Source of the DNA: G965215225 sp965215225
Lineage (GTDB): Bacteria; Pseudomonadota; Gammaproteobacteria; CBDBNL01; JAAOII01
Assembly (NCBI GenBank): GCA_965215225.1
Contig: OZ244039.1
Location: 806,001-870,000, forward strand
Direction: 5' to 3'
DNA length: 64,000 nucleotides
Below, one piece after another: positions 56,636-64,000 of the stretch (positions within the stretch are counted from its first letter, which is position 1; the number at the start of each line of letters is the position of its first letter). A model generated the notes under the pieces. It was not told the origin of the DNA. It worked only from the letters and a program-made list of their open reading frames with translations, and did no database searches. A program made the translations under genes and the position numbers.

Positions 56636-58164
56636 ACGCTGTGTTGAGGATTCACCTTCTCATTCGCTTGGAGAAGGTTTACACTATGAACATAGGCTTT
56701 GGCCGAGGCTGCTAGTATGTCCAAATCCGAACCTGCGCCATTGGCTATGCGGCCATTTTTTTGTAGGCGGACAATTACTTCACCAAGAGCGTCAGTTCCT
56801 TCGGTTATTGCATTGACTGAATAGAGAGTCAGTTGAGCATCTAGGCAAGTAATCTTCTTGATGGCGGCAAATATGGCATCAACAGGCCCATTACCGCTAG
56901 CCTTTTCTGTCAAGGTCTTTCCCTTTTTCCTTAGCGTGATATGAGCTTCCGCTTGTTTATTGGTTTCAGTAGTCACCCTCAGGTTCTCAAATACGAAACT
57001 ATCGTCATCCTCTTCGGGCTTCCTATGGATTAGCGAGTGGAGGTCTTCATCATATACCATATGCTTATGGTCGGCTAATTTTTTGAATTCTCGGAAGACA
57101 GGCTCTAGCTCTTCGCGGCTGAGTCTATAGCCTAATTCTTCCATCCGCTTTTGAAATGCGTGACGACCAGAGTGCTTACCTAGCACCAGACGATTGGTAG
57201 GCCACCCGACATCTTCGGCTTCCATAATCTCATAGGTTTGGCGATACTTAATAACGCCATCTTGGTGAATGCCTGCTTCATGGGCAAAGGCATTGGCTCC
57301 AACAATTGCCTTATTAGGTTGAACTGGGAAACCGGTTATCTGGGAGACTATTTTGGAACAGGGAACGAGTTTCTTCGTATCTATGGTTGTATTCAAGTGA
57401 ATGAAGTCTTTACGAGTTTTAACAGCCATTACAATCTCTTCTAAAGAAGCATTGCCAGCTCTTTCGCCTAGTCCATTTATAGTGCATTCTACCTGACGGG
57501 CGCCATTTTGAAGAGAGGCTAGGGAATTTGCTACTGCAAGCCCTAGATCATTATGGCAGTGAGAAGAAAAAACCGCCCTATCCGAATTGGGAATCCTGCT
57601 AATCAGTTCTTTCACCAGCCTGCCAAACTGGTCTGGCACTGCATAGCCAACTGTATCTGGAATGTTGATAGTAGTAGCGCCAGCTCTTATTGCTTGTTCA
57701 ATGATATGGCAGAGGAAGTCTATTTCTGAACGACCTGCGTCTTCGCAAGAGAACTCAACATCATCACACAGATTGCGTGCAAGCTGGACAGATTTTACGG
57801 CTCGCTCAACCACCTCCTTGGGAGCTAGGCGCAACTTAAACTCCATATGGATAGGAGAAGTGGCAATGAATGTATGAAGTCTCTTACGTGGGGCAGGCTT
57901 TATGGCATCTATTGCCCGCCTGATGTCGGATTCATTTGCTCTGGCCAATCCACAGACAGTGGATTCCTTAATAGTTTGGGCAACCGCTTTCACCGCAGCA
58001 AAGTCGCCTTCGCTGGCAATGGGAAAGCCTGCCTCAATCACATCTACCCTTAGCTGTTCTAAGGCAAGCGCGATGCGAATCTTTTCGTCCAATGTCATGG
58101 ATGCTCCTGGACTTTGTTCGCCATCGCGCAAAGTAGTGTCAAATATAATAAGTTTGTCTTTCAT
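56632..58164 (-). CDS. leuA: 2-isopropylmalate synthase
   Basis: First step of leucine synthesis; condenses acetyl-CoA and 2-oxoisovalerate. 510 residues. 'LRDGEQSPGASMTLDEKI' with the metal-binding Asp, 'SCEDAGRSE', 'HCHNDLGLAVANSLASLQNGARQVECTINGLGERAGN', and the C-terminal LeuA regulatory domain (about 390-510) that binds leucine. It is the first gene of a five-gene operon whose other members are not leucine genes; leuB, C and D are not nearby. Confidence 0.97.
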   Translation of the reverse strand: MKDKLIIFDTTLRDGEQSPGASMTLDEKIRIALALEQLRVDVIEAGFPIASEGDFAAVKAVAQTIKESTVCGLARANESDIRRAIDAIKPAPRKRLHTFIATSPIHMEFKLRLAPKEVVERAVKSVQLARNLCDDVEFSCEDAGRSEIDFLCHIIEQAIRAGATTINIPDTVGYAVPDQFGRLVKELISRIPNSDRAVFSSHCHNDLGLAVANSLASLQNGARQVECTINGLGERAGNASLEEIVMAVKTRKDFIHLNTTIDTKKLVPCSKIVSQITGFPVQPNKAIVGANAFAHEAGIHQDGVIKYRQTYEIMEAEDVGWPTNRLVLGKHSGRHAFQKRMEELGYRLSREELEPVFREFKKLADHKHMVYDEDLHSLIHRKPEEDDDSFVFENLRVTTETNKQAEAHITLRKKGKTLTEKASGNGPVDAIFAAIKKITCLDAQLTLYSVNAITEGTDALGEVIVRLQKNGRIANGAGSDLDILAASAKAYVHSVNLLQANEKVNPQHSV

Positions 58165-58640
58165 AATGATAAAAATTTCAGTGGGACAAGCTCAACTAGT
58201 GAGCTATTTTAAGTGTTTTTTCGCTTTTAAGCCTAATGGTTTATAGATTCTCCATAGGGCCTATGAAGGAAAAAGCGTTGTCTATAGAGAAGGAATTAAG
58301 TCTGCCCGCGAGGGCAGAGGAGACGAAGAAGAGAAAGATAGAGACAGAAATAAGAGCCTAAAAAAGATGAAGAAAATGAAAGAGATAGAGGACCCCACTT
58401 GGCAAAATAGGCCTGTGTATTTCTATTCCTTTTATTGCTTCTATCTCTATCTCTATCTCTATTAAAGAAATTTCTTTTATCTTTCATATTGGTTTCAATT
58501 ATAACAAATTTTAGCGAAATTTTCATTTTTAGAAGACATTTTTGCTTAGAAATTTTTATTAAATTAATAGGAGCCTTATTTAATTAGATTACCAGCCGCT
58601 ATATTGTTGAATCAGGAATCCCTATAAAATATGAAAGAAT
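58165..58640. other. intergenic region with leuA-proximal hairpins and polypurine/polypyrimidine tracts
   Basis: No gene is visible. Close to leuA are a 6-bp hairpin AGCTCA/TGAGCT (58189-58205), a CATAGG/CCTATG palindrome (about 58252-58264) and a 7-bp hairpin TCTGCCC/GGGCAGA with a GCGA loop (58301-58318). From about 58317 to 58390 the plus strand is purine-rich, and from 58410 to 58490 pyrimidine-rich with TCTATC repeated about four times (58440-58462), so the two halves could pair. A leader peptide with leucine codons was looked for on the minus strand and not found. Confidence 0.5.
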
Positions 58641-58714
58641 AGGCACGTAGCTCAGTTGGTTAGAGTACTACCTTGACATGGTAGGGGTCGTTGGTTCGAG
58701 TCCAATCGTGCCTA
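58641..58714 (+). tRNA. tRNA-Val (anticodon GAC)
   Basis: Acceptor stem AGGCACG pairs with CGTGCCT, D arm GCTC/GAGT, anticodon stem CTACC/GGTAG with loop TTGACAT giving GAC, T arm GTTGG-TTCGAGT-CCAAT. Close to the E. coli tRNA-Val(GAC) core. CCA is not encoded. It precedes thrS by 50 bp. Confidence 0.95.
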
Positions 58715-58764
58715 TTATGAATGCTAATTGCTAATGTACTAATGTATTAAAGCCTTCTTATTAA

Positions 58765-60705
58765 ATGATAAACATTACTTTACCGGATGGATCGGTCAAA
58801 CACTATGACCACCCAGTGATAGCAAGTGAAATTGCAAAAGGCATAGGAGCGGGTTTGGCAAGAGCTGCCATAGCTGCCAGAGTCAATAATAATCTCAAGG
58901 ATATGAGCGATACTATAGATGGGGATGCCAAATTTGAGGTTATCACCGCAACTCAAACAGAAGGGTTGGAAGTCATGCGCCATTCTTGTGCTCATCTGCT
59001 AGGTCATGCACTCAAGCAACTCTATCCCCAAGCAAAAATGGTCATAGGTCCGGTGATTGAGGATGGTTTTTACTATGATGTGTTTCTTGAGCATAGTTTG
59101 ACAGAGGCAGACCTGACAGAGATTGAGCAGAGGATGAAAGAGCTGGCAGCTACTGGCTATGATGTTATTAAGAAAACTCTGCCTCGCTCTGAGGTGATTC
59201 GCATCTTCGAAGAAAGGCAAGAGGTCTATAAATTGCGCTTAATTGAGGATATGCCAGAGGCTGATCCAATACAGCTCTATCATCATCAGGAATATATAGA
59301 CATGTGTAGAGGTCCTCATGTTCCGACCATGAAACATCTGGGCAAGTTCAAGCTGATGAAATTGGCTGGTGCCTATTGGCGAGGAGATTCAAACAATGAG
59401 ATGCTACAAAGGATTTATGGCACCTGTTGGAATACTAAAGAAGAGCTGAAAGCCTATTTAACTAGATTGGCTGAGGCTGAAAAACGAGACCACCGCAGGT
59501 TGGGCAAGAGGCTGTCTTTGTTTCATGGGCAAGAAGAAGCACCTGGCATGATATTCTGGCATCCATTGGGGACGAGGCTCTATCTAGAAATAGAATCATT
59601 TATTCGTTCGGCAATGGTGTCAGCAGGCTATAAGGAAATTAAGACTCCTCAGCTTATCGACCGCAGCCTATGGGAGAAATCTGGTCATTGGGAAAAATTT
59701 AGTGAGATGATGTTTACCACCCAATCGGAAAATCGCGAATATGCCATCAAGCCGATGAATTGTCCCGGTCATGTTCAGGTATTTAAGCAAAGCATACATA
59801 GCTATAGAGACTTGCCTATTCGGTATGCTGAATTCGGTAATGTGCATCGTAATGAGCCCTCAGGCACTCTGCACGGAATGTTGAGAGCGCGCAACTTTAC
59901 TCAGGATGATGCCCATATTTTCTTGACTGAAGAACAGGTGAAAGAAGAGGTGAGGCGGTCTATTCATTTGGTTTATAGGGTCTATGAGGCTTTTGGTTTT
60001 GACGATATTATTTTGAAACTTTCCACCAGGCCAGAGGTGAGGGTAGGCAGTGATGAAGAATGGGATAAGGCGGAGAAGGCCTTAGAAGAGGCTCTGGCTG
60101 GTGAGGATATCAAGTGGGAACTATTGCCTGGTGAGGGGGCTTTCTATGGACCCAAGCTGGAGTTTTCACTTAAGGATCAGATAGGAAGAGTATGGCAATG
60201 TGGCACTATTCAGGTGGATTTTTCTATGCCCGCCCGATTGGGGGCTCAGTATATAACCGAGGCAGGTGAGAAGAGGGTTCCAGTGATGATCCACCAAGCG
60301 GTATTGGGTTCAATGGAAAGGTTCATTGGTATTCTGATAGAGCATTATGCTGGGGTTCTGCCTTTTTGGCTGGCGCCAGAGCAGCTGGTGGTGATGACTA
60401 TTACAGATGAGCATAAGGACTATGCCAAGCAGATTTTTTCTCAACTGAAAAAAAATGGTTATAGAGTGAAGTTAGATGACCGAAATGAGAAAATTGGGTA
60501 TAAAATTCGTCAACATACTATGAATAAGATACCCTATCAGATTGTTTTAGGTAATAAGGAACAGGCCGAACCGAGCGAACAGAAGGTCTCAGCGCGCCTG
60601 TTGAACGGAACGGATCTCGGTTCTATGACCTTAGAGCAATTAATGACAGATTATTTACAGCAGGAATTTCGGCCAGATCCTGTTATAAGACTTGATACCC
60701 AATAG
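58765..60705 (+). CDS. thrS: threonyl-tRNA synthetase
   Basis: 646 residues: N-terminal TGS domain (1-60), editing domain with 'HSCAHLLGHALKQLYP', catalytic class II core with 'MNCPGHVQVFK' (zinc cysteine), 'RNFTQDDAHIF' and 'GSMERFIGILIEHYAG', then the anticodon-binding domain from about 545. In E. coli ThrRS represses its own mRNA through tRNA-like leader stems; a tRNA gene upstream here is not part of such a stem. infC starts 2 nt after the stop. Confidence 0.97.
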   Translation: MINITLPDGSVKHYDHPVIASEIAKGIGAGLARAAIAARVNNNLKDMSDTIDGDAKFEVITATQTEGLEVMRHSCAHLLGHALKQLYPQAKMVIGPVIEDGFYYDVFLEHSLTEADLTEIEQRMKELAATGYDVIKKTLPRSEVIRIFEERQEVYKLRLIEDMPEADPIQLYHHQEYIDMCRGPHVPTMKHLGKFKLMKLAGAYWRGDSNNEMLQRIYGTCWNTKEELKAYLTRLAEAEKRDHRRLGKRLSLFHGQEEAPGMIFWHPLGTRLYLEIESFIRSAMVSAGYKEIKTPQLIDRSLWEKSGHWEKFSEMMFTTQSENREYAIKPMNCPGHVQVFKQSIHSYRDLPIRYAEFGNVHRNEPSGTLHGMLRARNFTQDDAHIFLTEEQVKEEVRRSIHLVYRVYEAFGFDDIILKLSTRPEVRVGSDEEWDKAEKALEEALAGEDIKWELLPGEGAFYGPKLEFSLKDQIGRVWQCGTIQVDFSMPARLGAQYITEAGEKRVPVMIHQAVLGSMERFIGILIEHYAGVLPFWLAPEQLVVMTITDEHKDYAKQIFSQLKKNGYRVKLDDRNEKIGYKIRQHTMNKIPYQIVLGNKEQAEPSEQKVSARLLNGTDLGSMTLEQLMTDYLQQEFRPDPVIRLDTQ

Positions 60706-60707
60706 AC

Positions 60708-61256
60708 TTGCGCGAGGCTAAGATCAATAACCAGATCAAAGCGGATAAGGTTCGCTTGATTGATGAAAATGGTAAGCAATTGGGTATAATTGGTTTCAAT
60801 GCTGCTATGGAAAAGGCTGCTGCTCGCAGCCTGGATTTGGTTCTAATGGCAGAGGAAGCCAAGCCGCCGGTTTGCAAACTGTTGGATTATAAGAAATTTG
60901 CATTTGACCGTAAAAAGCAAAAAGGGCAGGCTAAGAAGAAGCATCGCCGCACTCATATTAAGGAAGTAAAATTCCGTTTAGGCACTGAAGAAGGTGACTA
61001 TCAGGTTAAGTTGAAGAATCTTATCCGTTTCTTGTCTCAGGGAGATAAGGTCAAGATAAGTCTTAGATTTAGAGGGCGAGAGGTGATATATAAGAATCAG
61101 GGGTTTGACCTTTTGAATAAGATTAAAGGAGATATAGGAGATTATGCTGAAGTTGAACAGGAAGCCAAGATGGAAGGTAGGCAGTTGATTGCTCTATATA
61201 AGCCATCTATTAAGAAGCAAACGAAGATAGAAAATGCCAAAGATCAAGACCAGTAG
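60708..61256 (+). CDS. infC: translation initiation factor IF-3
   Basis: 182 residues, typical ('KINNQIKADKVRLIDENGKQLGI', 'KEVKFRLGTEEGDYQVKLKNLIRFLSQGDKVKISLRFRGRE'). The start is TTG, 2 nt after thrS. A non-AUG start is the rule for infC (AUU in E. coli) because IF3 discriminates against it, giving autoregulation; TTG here fits that theme. Overlaps rpmI by 23 nt. Confidence 0.97.
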   Translation: MREAKINNQIKADKVRLIDENGKQLGIIGFNAAMEKAAARSLDLVLMAEEAKPPVCKLLDYKKFAFDRKKQKGQAKKKHRRTHIKEVKFRLGTEEGDYQVKLKNLIRFLSQGDKVKISLRFRGREVIYKNQGFDLLNKIKGDIGDYAEVEQEAKMEGRQLIALYKPSIKKQTKIENAKDQDQ

Positions 61257-61425
61257 GGGCGCTGCCAAGAGGTTTAGAAAAACTTCCACTGGCTATAAGC
61301 ATCGTCAAGCCTATACTAGTCATAACTTTAGTTCCAAGAGCACTAAAAGAAAGAGACATCTGCGCAAGCAGGAAGTGCTGGTGGGCGGCGATAAACAGAA
61401 AATAAGAGCCTTACTGGGACATTAA
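61234..61425 (+). CDS. rpmI: 50S ribosomal protein L35
   Basis: 63 residues: 'MPKIKTSRGAAKRFRKTSTG' start and 'SSKSTKRKRHLRKQEVLV'. Overlaps the end of infC by 23 nt, so the start is fixed by conservation. Normal length 64-66. Confidence 0.97.
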   Translation: MPKIKTSRGAAKRFRKTSTGYKHRQAYTSHNFSSKSTKRKRHLRKQEVLVGGDKQKIRALLGH

Positions 61426-61454
61426 TATAGTGGAAATAATATGGTGGAAATGAC

Positions 61455-61823
61455 ATGGCAAAGGTAAAGAAGGCAAAGACAGCTCATAGGCGACATCGCA
61501 AGCTGATAAAGCAAGCCAAGGGCTATTATGGTGCGCGAAGCAGGGTGTTTCGGGTTGTAAAACAAGCCGTTATTCGGGCTCAGCAGTATGCCTATCGCGA
61601 TAGACGAGTGCGGAAGAGAGATTTTCACAGTCTGTGGATCCTTAGGATCAATGCAGCCGCTCGGAAGCATGGATTGAGTTATAGCAAGTTTATGAAGGGT
61701 TTGAAGGAGAACAATCTGTCTATCAATCGCAAGATGCTGGCAGACTTGGCTGTCCATAATGAAAAGGATTTCGCTCGCTTAGCAGAAAAGATAAAAGCCT
61801 CTCTTAGTAAATCACAGAGCTAA
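61455..61823 (+). CDS. rplT: 50S ribosomal protein L20
   Basis: 122 residues: 'KRG'-type start replaced here by 'MAKVKKAKTAHRRHRKLIKQAKGYYGARSRVFR', then 'DRRVRKRDFHSLWILRINAAAR'. Autorepressor of the rpmI-rplT mRNA in enterics. 29 bp after rpmI and 56 bp before pheS; no pheM-type attenuator peptide is visible in that gap. Confidence 0.96.
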   Translation: MAKVKKAKTAHRRHRKLIKQAKGYYGARSRVFRVVKQAVIRAQQYAYRDRRVRKRDFHSLWILRINAAARKHGLSYSKFMKGLKENNLSINRKMLADLAVHNEKDFARLAEKIKASLSKSQS

Positions 61824-61879
61824 CTGAATTATTATTAAGAACTGGTTCTAATTGCTTTAGCCTCATCCATCGGTTCTCA

Positions 61880-62875
61880 ATGTCTCAAGATATAACGAAG
61901 CTTAGAAAAGAACTTCTCGCCGCTATAGCCAATGCAGAGGACGAAGCCCAGCTTGAAGCGGCTCGCTTGACCTATTTTGGCAAAAAAGGCATTGTCAGCC
62001 GACTCCTTCAAGAGATAGGCAAGCTCCCGGTTGAACATAGAGCTCAAGCTGGCGCCAAGCTTAATCAACTGAGACAAGACAGCCAGCAATTGTTACTAGC
62101 TAAGAAGGAGAAGCTGGTTGTAGAGAAATGGAATCGGGATCTGGCTAGCCAAAGCATAGATGTTAGTCTGCCGGCCAAGAGGAAAAATCATGGTGGATGG
62201 CATCCAATCAGTCAAATTCGTTATCGCATAGAGGACATTTTTCGCCAGGCTGGTTATGACACAGTCATAGGACCAGAGATAGAGAGTGATTACTACAACT
62301 TTGAAGCATTAAACTTCCCTCCGAACCATCCTGCTAGAGACATGCATGATACCTTCTATTTTGACGATGGCAGGCTGCTAAGAACCCATACTTCCCCTAC
62401 TCAGCTTCGGGCTATGGAACATAGCAGCCCCCCTATTAGGATAATATGCCCAGGCAAGACATTCCGCTGCGACCATGATGCAACCCACAGCCCTATGTTC
62501 CATCAGGTAGAAGGATTGGTAATAGACGAGACTATCAGTTTTGCCGACCTCAAAGGAACCCTACAGGCATTTGTAAATGCTTTTTTTGACAAAGAGGTGA
62601 AGCTGCGTTTTCGCGCCTCTTATTTTCCTTTTACTGAACCATCGGCAGAAGTGGATATGTTACACCTTGGCAAGAAGGGAAAGGAATGGTTAGAAATACT
62701 CGGTTGTGGAATGGTTCATCCAAATGTGCTGAGAGAGGGAGGGATTAATGCCCAAAGCTATTCTGGGTTTGCTTTTGGTATGGGTATTGAAAGGATGGCT
62801 ATGCTGTATTTTGGTATAGATGACCTGCGCCTCTTCTATGAGAATGATATGCGCTTTTTGAGGCAATTTGTCTAA
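61880..62875 (+). CDS. pheS: phenylalanyl-tRNA synthetase alpha subunit
   Basis: 331 residues: N-terminal coiled coil, then the class II catalytic core with motif 2 'CDHDATHSPMFHQVEGLVIDE' and motif 3 'FAFGMGIERMAMLYFGIDDLRLFYEND'. The C-terminal ending 'YENDMRFLRQFV' is repeated twice downstream in the two junction duplications. TAATG overlaps the first duplicate ORF. Confidence 0.97.
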   Translation: MSQDITKLRKELLAAIANAEDEAQLEAARLTYFGKKGIVSRLLQEIGKLPVEHRAQAGAKLNQLRQDSQQLLLAKKEKLVVEKWNRDLASQSIDVSLPAKRKNHGGWHPISQIRYRIEDIFRQAGYDTVIGPEIESDYYNFEALNFPPNHPARDMHDTFYFDDGRLLRTHTSPTQLRAMEHSSPPIRIICPGKTFRCDHDATHSPMFHQVEGLVIDETISFADLKGTLQAFVNAFFDKEVKLRFRASYFPFTEPSAEVDMLHLGKKGKEWLEILGCGMVHPNVLREGGINAQSYSGFAFGMGIERMAMLYFGIDDLRLFYENDMRFLRQFV

Positions 62876-63029
62876 TGAGTGAGCTTTGGTTGAGGGAGGG
62901 CTTGATGCCCAAATATATTCAAGCTATTCTGGCTTTGCTTTTGGCATTGAAAGAATGGCTGTATTTCGGCATAGATGACCTGCGCCTCTTCTATGAGAAT
63001 GATATGCGCTTCTTGAGGCAATTTGTCTA
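62875..63029 (+). repeat. tandem 155-bp duplication unit 1 of the pheS/pheT junction
   Basis: Starts with a copy of the first codons of pheT (minus two codons) and continues into a copy of the last approximately 45 codons of pheS. Relative to pheS it has indels of +9, -6 and -5 nt; unit 2 shares them. The breakpoint lies in a GAGGGAGGG/GAGGGAATGGG microhomology. Confidence 0.93.
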
Positions 63030-63030
63030 A
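62875..63030 (+). CDS. small chimeric ORF (PheT start fused to PheS end), copy 1, 51 aa
   Basis: The unit keeps an open frame beginning 'MSELWLREGLMPKYIQ' and ending with the last 22 residues of PheS ('YFGIDDLRLFYENDMRFLRQFV' split as F-G-I-D-D...). The middle is shifted out of the PheS frame and is hydrophobic ('ILALLLALKEWLYF'). Start and stop overlap neighbours in TAATG. Whether it is translated is unknown; it could be a by-product of the duplication that preserves coupling to pheT. Confidence 0.35.
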   Translation: MSELWLREGLMPKYIQAILALLLALKEWLYFGIDDLRLFYENDMRFLRQFV

Positions 63031-63184
63031 TGAGTGAGCTTTGGTTGAGGGAGGGATTGATGCCCAAATATATTCAAGATATTCTGGGTTTGCTTTTGGC
63101 ATTGAACGAATGGCTGTATTTCGGCATAGATGCCTTGCGCCTCTTCTATGAGAATGATATGCGCTTTTTGAGGCAATTTGTCTA
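63030..63184 (+). repeat. tandem 155-bp duplication unit 2 of the pheS/pheT junction
   Basis: Second copy, differing from unit 1 at only about six positions. Its final TAATG leads into the true pheT start. Confidence 0.93.
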
Positions 63185-63185
63185 A
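63030..63185 (+). CDS. small chimeric ORF (PheT start fused to PheS end), copy 2, 51 aa
   Basis: Same layout as copy 1 with four residue changes; frame and TAATG coupling intact. Existence is certain as a frame, expression is not. Confidence 0.35.
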   Translation: MSELWLREGLMPKYIQDILGLLLALNEWLYFGIDALRLFYENDMRFLRQFV

Positions 63186-64000
63186 TGAAAGTAAGTGAGC
63201 TTTGGTTGAGGGAATGGGTCTCACCCCCCTTATCTTTGGTAGAGATTGCAGCCCAGCTAACACAGGCAGGACTGGAAGTAGAGCATATTCAGGGGGAGGG
63301 CTATGCCGATCTGGTGGTGGGAGAAGTATTGGCGGCAGACCCTCATCCAAATGCAGACAGGCTGAAGCTCTGTCAGGTGAGTTCTGGTTCGGATAGCTAT
63401 TCTATAGTCTGTGGGGCAGAGAATGTGAGAGAAGGGTTGAAGGTTGCCTTAGCCTTGCCTGGTTCAGTTTTGCCAGTTGGTATCAAGATAAAGAAGGCCA
63501 AGATTCGCGGCCAGGTTTCGGAAGGAATGCTATGCTCTAGTGAGGAACTAGCCCTTATAGACAGGTCAGATGGGATATTAGAGCTAAGTGAGGATGCCAA
63601 GACTGGTGCTCCTTTGGCTGAATACTTGCCTCAGGTGATGGACATTGCCATCATGCCAAATAGGGGGGACTGCCTGAGTATAAGGGGTATAGCGCGTGAG
63701 GTCGGGGTTTTGAATAGGCTTCCCTTCAAGCAGCCTCTTGTTAAGTCCCTCAAACCTCAACATAGAGACGTTATTAAGGTAGATCTATCACACCCTCAAG
63801 GCTGTCCTCTGTATTTTGGCAGAGTCATCAAAGGATTGGATCCTAGCCGACCCACTCCTTTATGGATGAAAGAGAAATTGGAAAGCTCTGGGATGCGCTC
63901 TATAGATGCGGTGGTAGATATTACCAACTTTGTGATGTTGGAGCTGGGACAGCCGCTTCATGCATTTGATCTGACTAGGATTGATGAGGCTATTGAGGTA
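63185..64000 (+). CDS. pheT: phenylalanyl-tRNA synthetase beta subunit (partial, runs off the window)
   Basis: The first 272 codons are present, without a stop at the window edge. N-terminal 'MKVSELWLREWVSPPLSLVEIAAQLTQAGLEVE', the tRNA-binding EMAP-like domain 'DLVVGEVLAADPHPNADRLKLCQV', then 'EGMLCSSEELAL' and 'DIAIMPNRGDCLSIRGIAREV' are typical. Start fixed by TAATG overlap with duplicate unit 2. Confidence 0.96.
   Translation, partial: MKVSELWLREWVSPPLSLVEIAAQLTQAGLEVEHIQGEGYADLVVGEVLAADPHPNADRLKLCQVSSGSDSYSIVCGAENVREGLKVALALPGSVLPVGIKIKKAKIRGQVSEGMLCSSEELALIDRSDGILELSEDAKTGAPLAEYLPQVMDIAIMPNRGDCLSIRGIAREVGVLNRLPFKQPLVKSLKPQHRDVIKVDLSHPQGCPLYFGRVIKGLDPSRPTPLWMKEKLESSGMRSIDAVVDITNFVMLELGQPLHAFDLTRIDEAIEV

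Noticed and set aside
58296..58526. 76-aa minus-strand frame in the polypurine region upstream of leuA
   Set aside because: Arg/Asp repeat followed by a Ser/Leu string, created by the microsatellite; not a protein-like composition.
61824..61879. pheM-type leader peptide and attenuator before pheS
   Set aside because: The 56-bp gap has no Phe-rich short frame and no hairpin followed by a T run.
62872..63350. Minus-strand open frames in the pheS/pheT duplication
   Set aside because: They repeat only because the DNA repeats, and they lie antisense to conserved pheS and pheT codons.

Overview
The window reads as a chromosomal segment of a gammaproteobacterium of moderate-to-low GC. Signs of this are the complete str / S10 / spc / alpha ribosomal clusters in the E. 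coli order, a full type II secretion (gsp) operon, an LpoB-type lipoprotein cassette, and thrS-infC-rpmI-rplT-pheS-pheT in the enteric order. Most genes are tightly packed with 1-4 nt stop/start overlaps. Several loci carry short tandem repeats and low-complexity insertions, which suggests a lineage prone to replication slippage. I cannot name a genus from the sequence alone.

Layout. (1) 1-4895 is an accessory region: two small hypothetical proteins, a DUF3179 protein, an RDD/superinfection-immunity-like membrane protein and its short paralogue, a VOC-fold protein, an EamA transporter and tRNA-Ser(CGA). (2) 4915-9064 is a restriction-modification island (D12-class MTase, AlwI-family endonuclease, beta-class MTase) bracketed by 51-bp direct repeats. 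Each repeat is the 3' end of the conserved hypothetical gene at 9014-9514. (3) 9014-15256 holds that gene, a small membrane protein, rnhA-dnaQ, a GT92-like glycosyltransferase, ychF and a decayed IS5-type transposase, with several dispersed repeats. (4) 15257-17512 encodes a lipoprotein with calcium-binding-type Asp repeats and GLUG repeats. (5) 17862-35198 runs rpsL-rpsG-fusA, then a tuf-less gap with a structured leader, then rpsJ through rplQ including secY, rpmJ and rpoA. Several ribosomal proteins here have unusual low-complexity tails. (6) 35202-37993 (minus) is an LPP20 / COG3014 / LpoB lipoprotein trio, divergent from gspC-gspN (38105-49345). (7) 49361-58164 contains argH-mutM, an orphan TRAP substrate-binding protein, aroC, and a tightly overlapping minus-strand operon leuA / HolD-like / DUF971 / rsmI / Gfo-Idh-MocA oxidoreductase. 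(8) 58641-64000 is tRNA-Val(GAC), thrS-infC-rpmI-rplT-pheS, then two tandem 155-bp duplications of the pheS/pheT junction and the start of pheT, which runs off the window.

How the genes work together. Most of the window is translation machinery (ribosomal proteins, EF-G, IF3, two aminoacyl-tRNA synthetases, RsmI) plus RNA polymerase alpha and the SecY channel. The gsp operon would export folded proteins that reach the periplasm through Sec. The lipoprotein trio probably supports peptidoglycan synthesis. The main candidates for something undescribed are: the tandem pheS/pheT junction duplication that keeps two coupled 51-codon chimeric ORFs; the slippage-type extensions on L3, S10, L30 and L15; and the restriction-modification module inserted with a long target duplication at the 3' end of a conserved gene.
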